DNA of 5,299 nucleotides, taken from contig CAAEEE010000192.1 in NCBI GenBank assembly GCA_900754805.1, positions 1 through 5,299 on the forward strand, written 5' to 3'. Shown piece by piece: positions 1-4,031 of the stretch (positions are counted from its first letter, which is position 1; every line of letters begins with the position of its first letter). This stretch comes from Clostridia bacterium (lineage in GTDB: Bacteria; Bacillota; Clostridia; Peptostreptococcales; Anaerovoracaceae). A model generated the notes under the pieces. That model had not been told where the DNA came from, ran no database searches, and saw only the letters and a list, made by a program, of their open reading frames with translations. The translations under genes and the position numbers were made by a program.

Positions 1-84
1 AAGAAATGCCTGCAGGGCTGCCTTCTTCTTCCCATGTCGTTTTCGCTTGTTTTCTTTTTTTGGTTTCTTCTTTTTTTCTTTCAT
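1..84 (-). CDS. Start of a VirB4-like conjugation ATPase gene (3' part outside window)
   Basis: Only the first 28 codons are present: an extremely basic leader with 14 Lys/Arg in the first 21 residues, then AALQAFL, running off the left edge. No ATPase motif is visible, so the product is inferred from position and start style. In Tn1549/CTn-type transfer regions the gene directly after PrgI encodes the VirB4/TraE ATPase that powers assembly of the secretion channel, and these proteins often start with a Lys-rich stretch. The consensus ribosome site overlapping the PrgI stop strongly supports a real gene starting at 84. Confidence 0.75.
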   Translation of the reverse strand, partial: MKEKKKKPKKENKRKRHGKKKAALQAFL

Positions 85-91
85 CTTCCCC

Positions 92-99
92 TCACCTCC
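92..99 (-). promoter_or_regulatory. Ribosome binding site of the VirB4-like gene, overlapping the prgI stop
   Basis: GGAGGTGA on the minus strand is a full consensus Shine-Dalgarno site, 7 bases before the ATG at 84. Its last three bases are the TGA stop of the PrgI gene. Ribosomes terminating there are placed to restart on the ATPase gene. Confidence 0.8.
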
Positions 100-355
100 A
101 GTCATAGCGCTGCTGACCGGTAACGAAAAACCGCATACACCACGAGAGATACTCAAGGACGGTGTATGCGGAGAGGCGAATGGTCAGAAACGCAAAGCCA
201 AAGCTTATCCCAAGCGGAAGCAAAATTCCGAGCTTTGCCAGCGCGAGCGCAGAAAAAAGAAGCGCCACGCTTAAGATGGCAAAGTCTCTAAGACTCCACA
301 GCCAGAGATTTGCCTTTTCTTTTAGGTTTTTTGGGTATAGGTAAATACGGTTCAT
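92..355 (-). CDS. PrgI family protein (VirB3-like)
   Basis: An 87-residue membrane protein of the PrgI family, a partner of the VirB4 ATPase in Gram-positive conjugation systems and comparable to VirB3. It opens with IYLYPKNLKEKANLWLWSLRD (4-23), followed by two membrane helices (about 24-40 and 43-59) separated by a short turn. A cytoplasmic tail ends in RFFVTGQQRYDWR, a hallmark of the family in clostridial elements. The length is complete for this type. The start at 355 is preceded by GAGAGGGG at about 7 bases. The stop at 92-94 lies inside the Shine-Dalgarno sequence of the next gene, 7 bases before its ATG, so the pair is probably translationally coupled. Confidence 0.92.
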   Translation of the reverse strand: MNRIYLYPKNLKEKANLWLWSLRDFAILSVALLFSALALAKLGILLPLGISFGFAFLTIRLSAYTVLEYLSWCMRFFVTGQQRYDWR

Positions 356-370
356 ATATTTCCCCTCTCG

Positions 371-1243
371 TTATGGTCTTGCAAACATGCGCGTTAGATA
401 AATGGCGCTTTGCGCACTGTGCGCTGCGCTCATCAGATTCATCTTTGCTGAGGTATCCATTCCAAACTGCCCGGCAATGCGCGGCACTTCGCCTGCTGCA
501 AGCATGATGCCGATGCCGATGATTTTGTTTCCCGGAAAGGTCATCAGCCCCAGCATTAAAAGCGTGGTCTGAAGAAATGCCGTCAGACACAGCGCGATCA
601 CCTGCTTGGTCCACTGAATAAAGCCATCGGTATACCCACGCGGCACACTGAATAGATACATCGAGCCGACCGCGATCTGCACAAGCAGGATTCCTCCGCG
701 CTTGATATTTTGAAAAAATACCTTGGTGATCGCATAGGCAAAGGCAATCAAAATCAGCACCGCAAGCAGGGTCACTTCTGTGAGATCCTCAATCAAGAAG
801 TTTCCCGATAGCGTCTGCACGACTTTTCCTGAAAAACCGCCGCTTCCGTCCGCGGTAAAAATTCCAAGAAGCTCGCCCGATAGTGTGTTTTGCAGCGAGA
901 TGGAAAAGCGGTAAAGCTCAATCGGAAGTACCCCTATAAGGCTTGCCGCAAAAAATCCCTTCAGCACATTGAGTGCTGTCATGTTTAAATTGCCGCGCCC
1001 GTTCTGGTATTCGATGGCCGCATCAAACACAGCCGTCACCATTCCGATGCCAAAGAGCGCCCAGCCAAAGAGACTGAAAAGCTGCACGACTGCCGCAACC
1101 CACGAGAGGTCAAAGATTTCTGCCCCCATGTTTCCCATCATCGCAAAAAAATCTACAGCTGCCTGATAGATGGTTTCATACAGCCACATCAGCAGATTGT
1201 TCCAAATGATTTTCCCAATCTGATCCCCGATCCATTCAAACAT
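371..1243 (-). CDS. TrbL/VirB6-like polytopic conjugal transfer membrane protein
   Basis: A 290-residue integral membrane protein expected to form part of the inner channel of the mating apparatus, in the role that VirB6/TrbL plays in other type IV secretion systems. Hydrophobic segments lie at about 48-73, 90-111, 155-176, 183-200, 212-234 and 240-252, after an amphipathic aromatic N-terminus (MFEWIGDQIGKIIWNNLLMW). A Gly/Ser-rich extramembrane loop (about 118-150) separates the early and later segments. The tail from GEVPRIAGQFGMDTS, with an Ala/Ser-rich stretch and LTRMF, is typical of the TrbL-like proteins of Tn1549/CTn-type elements (DUF6045-like, from memory). It lies 15 bases before the PrgI gene and has a strong ribosome site. 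Length and context agree with the family; the exact number of membrane passes is uncertain. Confidence 0.9.
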   Translation of the reverse strand: MFEWIGDQIGKIIWNNLLMWLYETIYQAAVDFFAMMGNMGAEIFDLSWVAAVVQLFSLFGWALFGIGMVTAVFDAAIEYQNGRGNLNMTALNVLKGFFAASLIGVLPIELYRFSISLQNTLSGELLGIFTADGSGGFSGKVVQTLSGNFLIEDLTEVTLLAVLILIAFAYAITKVFFQNIKRGGILLVQIAVGSMYLFSVPRGYTDGFIQWTKQVIALCLTAFLQTTLLMLGLMTFPGNKIIGIGIMLAAGEVPRIAGQFGMDTSAKMNLMSAAHSAQSAIYLTRMFARP

Positions 1244-1248
1244 CTGCT

Positions 1249-1257
1249 CTCTCCTTT
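1249..1257 (-). promoter_or_regulatory. Strong ribosome binding site of the TrbL-like gene
   Basis: AAAGGAGAG on the minus strand is near-perfectly complementary to the 16S rRNA 3' end and lies 5 bases before the ATG at 1243. It fixes the start and suggests independent, efficient initiation after the two hairpins. Confidence 0.7.
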
Positions 1258-1281
1258 TCCTTTTTTATCTTTCAAACAGAA

Positions 1282-1302
1282 AAAGAGGGGATTCCCCTTT
1301 TT
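1282..1302 (-). terminator. Second hairpin before the TrbL-like gene
   Basis: GGGG-ATT-CCCC at 1287-1297 is flanked by complementary A and T tracts, giving a stem of about 9 pairs (1282-1290 with 1294-1302) and a 3-base loop. In the minus-strand RNA the stem has one A-C mismatch and ends in a U-rich 3' arm. In the plus-strand RNA that pair is G-U. It may be a weak bidirectional terminator, an attenuator, or an mRNA-stabilising structure just upstream of the TrbL-like gene. Confidence 0.4.
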
Positions 1303-1310
1303 CCGCATAC

Positions 1311-1335
1311 AAAAAGACTGCCTACTCGCAGTCCC
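1311..1335 (-). terminator. Intrinsic terminator or attenuator with stop codon in the loop
   Basis: In the minus-strand transcript GACTGC (1333-1328) pairs perfectly with GCAGTC (1321-1316), across the 6-base loop GAGTAG. Two further G-U pairs are possible below the stem, and UUUUU (1315-1311) follows directly. The TAG in the loop is the stop codon of the upstream small gene. A 6-bp stem with an immediate U-tract is a plausible intrinsic terminator of modest strength. Because the stem includes the last coding codons, a ribosome finishing the gene would prevent it from folding. Confidence 0.55.
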
Positions 1336-1603
1336 GTTCCCATTCTGATATTTCCTCCTGCAGCTCCCTGCCGAGATGAAAACCCTGCCGAAAGGCTTCG
1401 GTGCAGATCAGCTCCTGCACCTCGGCACTTGCATCCTGATAGCGTTCAAAGAGTCTGCTTGCATCGCTTCCCGTGCTTTCCGCAAAGAGTGCGGAGATAT
1501 CCTGCGAGGCTTCACTGAGCGCAGCGAGCGCCTTTTTGTATGCCCTGCTTTTTGGCACGCAGGTCAGGCTTTCCTCGCTGAAAATTCTTTTCATGGTATT
1601 CAT
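1322..1603 (-). CDS. Small acidic conserved protein, DUF6809-like
   Basis: A 93-residue soluble, acidic protein (18 Asp/Glu against 11 Lys/Arg), predicted to be largely helical. The C-terminal half reads LFERYQDASAEVQEL (51-65) then EAFRQGFHLGRELQEEI (69-85). This resembles the DUF6809 family signature of an acidic helix followed by F-x-x-GF-x-LG, frequent on clostridial mobile elements. The assignment is tentative and the function unknown. The frame stays open further upstream, but the ATG at 1603 has AAAGGA about 8 bases before it, and the extension would overlap the pilin-like gene and lacks family features. It lies 76 bases after the pilin-like gene, and its final codons (Asp-Cys-Glu-stop) form part of a hairpin with a U-tract. 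Confidence 0.75.
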   Translation of the reverse strand: MNTMKRIFSEESLTCVPKSRAYKKALAALSEASQDISALFAESTGSDASRLFERYQDASAEVQELICTEAFRQGFHLGRELQEEISEWERDCE

Positions 1604-1679
1604 GTCCGTCTTCCTTTCTCTTTTTTTCTCAGGCACAGGATACCGTATTTTGCAGGGAAAGTCTACGGAAAGATTTGAA

Positions 1680-2006
1680 TTACCCGAGAATACTCCAGAT
1701 ATATAGCGGTGCGGTAAGGGTAAAGAGCAGGCACGCAAACAGAATGCAGGGTGCCGTAAATTCAAACTGACCGTGTTTGCGATAGTCAAAATATGCCGTA
1801 CCGAGTTTAACAAAAAACAGTACCGCAAGGATCATGTCAATGACCGGAAACACTACCTTATCCACAACGGCCTTTACCTGCGTCTGCGCGGCTTTCCATG
1901 TCTGCTGGATGGCAGATGACACATCGCCTGCTGCATAGGCGGTTTCCGCAAAGCAAAACAGCAGCACCAGCAAGATCAGCAGGATCAGCATTCGTTTTTT
2001 CTTCAT
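1680..2006 (-). CDS. DUF3852 family VirB2-like membrane protein (putative conjugation pilin)
   Basis: A 108-residue protein. Its N-terminus is a clear signal peptide: KKKR, a Leu/Ile-rich core (7-18), then ETAYAAGD with likely cleavage near residue 25 or 26. The mature part of about 83 residues has a short amphipathic stretch, a first membrane helix (about 50-69, VVFPVIDMILAVLFFVKLG), a positively charged loop (YRKHGQ) and a second helix (about 82-106). This layout matches VirB2-type pilins and T4SS core subunits. I recognise it as DUF3852, which sits in Tn1549/CTn-type transfer regions. Longer in-frame starts exist upstream but run through the preceding gene. The ATG at 2006 overlaps that gene's stop (ATGA) and has GGGGAG 8 bases upstream. 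The pilin role is inferred from topology and context. Confidence 0.8.
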   Translation of the reverse strand: MKKKRMLILLILLVLLFCFAETAYAAGDVSSAIQQTWKAAQTQVKAVVDKVVFPVIDMILAVLFFVKLGTAYFDYRKHGQFEFTAPCILFACLLFTLTAPLYIWSILG

Positions 2007-2353
2007 GATTTTTTCTCCCCTATCTTCTTTGTGACTTCTTTTTCTGTAATATATCGGACCTTCATACCGAGGTTTTCGCAAAACTCAATCTCCCGCTCCA
2101 TCTCTTTGGTGATGACCGGACCGAACACCCACATTTCATCGCAGAACCAGATTAGGCTGAAGCGCTCTTCGAAGGAGATCTTTGCAGCGCTGTCCGCCTG
2201 CAGATCATCCGTTTCTCCAAACACATAAAAATGGACTGCGACCGGAAGTGCGCCCTCTTTCATCGTATAGCCTGCATAGCGCAGAAAGCGGCTTAGGTGA
2301 TTTTTTAAGTTTCCTTTCGAAAGCGGTGCCGATAGATAAATCTTCTTTTTCAT
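2003..2353 (-). CDS. DUF7768/DUF4406-like protein (nucleoside deoxyribosyltransferase-like fold)
   Basis: A 116-residue protein resembling the small nucleoside 2-deoxyribosyltransferase-like domains found on clostridial mobile elements. Visible landmarks are the first strand IYLSAPLSKGN (5-15), ALPVAVHFY (35-43), CDEMWVFGP (71-79) and the helix ITKEMEREIEFCENLGMKV (81-99). These are the usual positions of the nucleotide-binding first strand and the Glu-rich helix in that superfamily. Substrate and activity are unknown. I chose the ATG at 2353 because AAGGATGG lies 8 bases upstream. The in-frame ATG at 2365 would add MAAH but has its purine stretch touching the codon. The stop overlaps the next start as ATGA (2003-2006), coupling it to the pilin-like gene. 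It may act on nucleotides during transfer or entry, but this is speculative. Confidence 0.8.
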   Translation of the reverse strand: MKKKIYLSAPLSKGNLKNHLSRFLRYAGYTMKEGALPVAVHFYVFGETDDLQADSAAKISFEERFSLIWFCDEMWVFGPVITKEMEREIEFCENLGMKVRYITEKEVTKKIGEKKS

Positions 2354-2361
2354 GTGCGCCG

Positions 2362-2369
2362 CCATCCTT
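2362..2369 (-). promoter_or_regulatory. Ribosome binding site deciding the start at 2353
   Basis: On the minus strand AAGGATGG stands 8 bases before the ATG at 2353, a normal spacing. The alternative ATG at 2365 lies inside this same purine stretch and has no separate ribosome site, so the shorter protein is preferred. Confidence 0.55.
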
Positions 2370-2394
2370 TTCGTTTGGTTTCTTGCACACTGCT

Positions 2395-2628
2395 TTACGC
2401 ACCCCTTTCCATCGTTTCTTTGTTTTCACAGCTGCTGCCGGAAAGCGGGCAGCCCGTGCAGTCTTTCTCACAGACAAAATCCGCAAAGTCGTTTCCGCCT
2501 CGGAGGATGACGGCGTTTCCATCAACATACATCTCCAGCACAGATTCTCCCCGGATGCCGGCTTCCCTTAGCATCTCCGTGGGCACGCACAGCATCACAA
2601 CTTCCATCGTTTCTTCTTTTTTTCTCAT
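2395..2628 (-). CDS. AbrB/MazE/SpoVT-like small protein with cysteine cluster
   Basis: A 77-residue protein. Its N-terminal half (about 8-44) resembles the swapped-hairpin AbrB fold: a first strand (EVVMLCVPTEML), a turn with REAGIRGES, then strands LEMYVDGNAVILRGG. AbrB-fold proteins bind DNA as dimers and act as transition-state regulators or antitoxins. The C-terminal part carries Cys53, Cys57, Cys60 and Cys67 (CX3CX2CX6C), which could bind zinc or an iron-sulphur cluster. No toxin gene is adjacent. The ATG at 2628 overlaps the adenine methyltransferase stop (ATGA) and has AGAGGA 8 bases upstream. A second ATG at codon 8 lacks a good ribosome site. I recognise this Cys-tailed AbrB-like type from clostridial mobile elements. 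DNA binding is inferred from the fold, and autoregulation of the operon is a guess. Confidence 0.8.
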   Translation of the reverse strand: MRKKEETMEVVMLCVPTEMLREAGIRGESVLEMYVDGNAVILRGGNDFADFVCEKDCTGCPLSGSSCENKETMERGA

Positions 2629-3578
2629 CTTAAAATCCTCTCCCTTAATCTTTTTTCTTCATCCAAGTTTTCATCAAACAAGCTCACCTGCTGCGGACGC
2701 TCCCGCTCCCGCTCGAAAAAGTCATAGTTTGCGATCAGAATCTCGCCAAACTCCTTTCCTGCCTCGTAGCGCTGCACCATCGAATGCATGCGGCTGAATG
2801 CGAAAATGTTGCAGTCCTTATATAGCGCTCGGATCTGTGGGCAGTCATTGTAGGAGAGCAGGAATTTTCCCTGCATGGTTTTGAGAGTCTCAGAAAGCCT
2901 GACATGATCCTCTTTTTGAAAGGCAACATCATAGACATATTCGCTGGTGTAGTACGGCGGGTCGCAGTAAACAAACGCGTTCTCCCTGTCATAGTGACGA
3001 ATCAGAAGCGCAAAATCCTGATTTTCAATCACCACCCGGTCCATCCGCTTTGCAAAGTCCTCTACGATGCCAAACAGACTCCGAATCGAAAACGACACCC
3101 CTGCAAAACTTTTGCCCCCGCTGCAGTAGCTGTAGCGAAGAAGCTTCAGGTAAGCTGCCGCCCGTTTCAGGTCGTAGTCGCCTGTTCTTTCCGTTAGAAG
3201 CAGCCTATGTTCTTCCTCGGTGATATCCGGAAGAAGGATCTGCGTCAGCCCTCTTTCCTCGTCTGCAAAGACGCTTTCGGTTTCTTCTTTCTGCAGGAAC
3301 TTCCGCAGCTCATGGAAGTCTTCCCGCGCGTTCAGCGTCAGAAAGCCAAGCTCCCGAATGAACGCCAGCGGGCGATCCCGCATGCAGCGATACAGATTCA
3401 CAAGATTGCCGTTAAAATCATTAAAGACCTCAAAACGGTCCGGCCTTTCTTTTCCAAGCAGCACCGCACCGGAGCCGCCAAACGGCTCGATATAGCGTTC
3501 GTATTCCGCCGGAAAGAGCGCATACAGAATTTTCAGGATGCTGCTTTTATTGCCAACCCAGCTGATCGGTGATTTCAT
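2625..3578 (-). CDS. D12-class N6-adenine DNA methyltransferase (Dam-like)
   Basis: A 317-residue enzyme predicted to methylate N6 of adenine in duplex DNA using S-adenosylmethionine. It shows the D12/Dam-type order: an N-terminal WVGNKSSIL block (7-15), the cofactor motif IEPFGGSGAVLLGK (30-43), the catalytic motif CDPPYY (205-210) and FLLSYND (239-245). The 160-residue segment between the cofactor and catalytic motifs is where this class carries its target-recognition domain. GATC specificity is possible but cannot be shown from the sequence. After the fold, an Arg/Glu-rich linker (289-295) leads to QVSLF (297-301), which matches the bacterial sliding-clamp-binding pentapeptide, then a charged 16-residue tail. 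An in-frame TAG lies just upstream of the ATG at 3578, and the ribosome site is weak (GGGA). The start sits in the palindrome TTCATATGAA. The stop overlaps the next start (ATGA). Confidence 0.95.
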   Translation of the reverse strand: MKSPISWVGNKSSILKILYALFPAEYERYIEPFGGSGAVLLGKERPDRFEVFNDFNGNLVNLYRCMRDRPLAFIRELGFLTLNAREDFHELRKFLQKEETESVFADEERGLTQILLPDITEEEHRLLLTERTGDYDLKRAAAYLKLLRYSYCSGGKSFAGVSFSIRSLFGIVEDFAKRMDRVVIENQDFALLIRHYDRENAFVYCDPPYYTSEYVYDVAFQKEDHVRLSETLKTMQGKFLLSYNDCPQIRALYKDCNIFAFSRMHSMVQRYEAGKEFGEILIANYDFFERERERPQQVSLFDENLDEEKRLRERILR

Positions 3579-3583
3579 ATGAA
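3574..3583. repeat. 10-bp palindrome over the adenine methyltransferase start codon
   Basis: TTCATATGAA is a perfect palindrome containing the ATG of the adenine methyltransferase gene, and the match extends imperfectly on both sides (GATTtCATATGaATC). It could be chance, a small protein-binding site, or a weak hairpin near the start. The gene's ribosome binding site is poor, so initiation may be sensitive to such structure. Function is unproven. Confidence 0.3.
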
Positions 3584-3623
3584 TCCCGGATTTCTATTTT
3601 TTCTTTTTTTGTGTTCCCCCCTC

Positions 3624-4031
3624 TTACCACGAAAAGGTCGTGACTGTCATCCACATATCATCTGCGACCTCTTTCGGTGTGATTTCTTCGACTTCATCAA
3701 AGCGCTCCATGTACTTTTTTATCTCCGCTTCGGTTAATGAGCGGTATTCCTCGCCGTCATCCCCGACCACAAAGAACGGACCTGCAAGGATGCTTTTTCC
3801 GTCATGGATGCGCCGGTTTCCGTCCATGCCAAGCAGCTTACTTTCCTCGTTGGCCACGAGGATCGTTCCGTCTTCTTGATAGATATGCTCAATCAGGCCG
3901 CCGACTGCACGGCTGATATCCTCATATTCATTTCGAAGTTTTCTTATTACCGGCTTTTTATGCGGCTCGACAAACACCACAGCAAGCAGGTTTTCTTCCT
4001 GCAAAGCCGCTCTTTTTTCTTCCTTTCTCAT
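3624..4031 (-). CDS. DUF3846 domain protein
   Basis: A 135-residue soluble protein of unknown function that I recognise as a DUF3846 member, a family common on Firmicute conjugative elements and phages. Recognisable blocks are VVFVEPHKKP (18-27), VGGLIEHIY (43-51), NEESKLLGMDGNR (61-73) and ILAGPFFVVG (81-90), followed by an acidic helical part (98-125) and a hydrophobic tail ending in TTFSW. No catalytic motif, signal peptide or membrane segment is visible. The ATG start at 4031 overlaps the methyltransferase stop as ATGA and has a GAGGGAG ribosome site just upstream, so it is probably translationally coupled. Its position between two DNA methyltransferases suggests an accessory role in DNA modification or in establishment of the element, but that is inferred from location only. 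Confidence 0.85.
   Translation of the reverse strand: MRKEEKRAALQEENLLAVVFVEPHKKPVIRKLRNEYEDISRAVGGLIEHIYQEDGTILVANEESKLLGMDGNRRIHDGKSILAGPFFVVGDDGEEYRSLTEAEIKKYMERFDEVEEITPKEVADDMWMTVTTFSW

Noticed and set aside
1637..1665. Possible minus-strand promoter (TAGACT, 17 bases, TATCCT)
   Set aside because: Only four of six positions match in each box, which is common by chance in such sequence; not listed as a feature.
1604..1828. Upstream extension of the small acidic gene
   Set aside because: It overlaps the pilin-like gene, and the internal ATG at 1603 has a proper ribosome site.
1961..1992. Short direct repeats (ATCAGCAGG-like) near the pilin-like gene start
   Set aside because: Explained by repeated Leu and Ile codons of the signal peptide core.
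2205..2528. Minus-strand frame of 107 codons across the AbrB-like and DUF7768-like genes
   Set aside because: It overlaps two better supported genes in another frame, and its Arg/Lys-rich composition is typical of a shadow frame.
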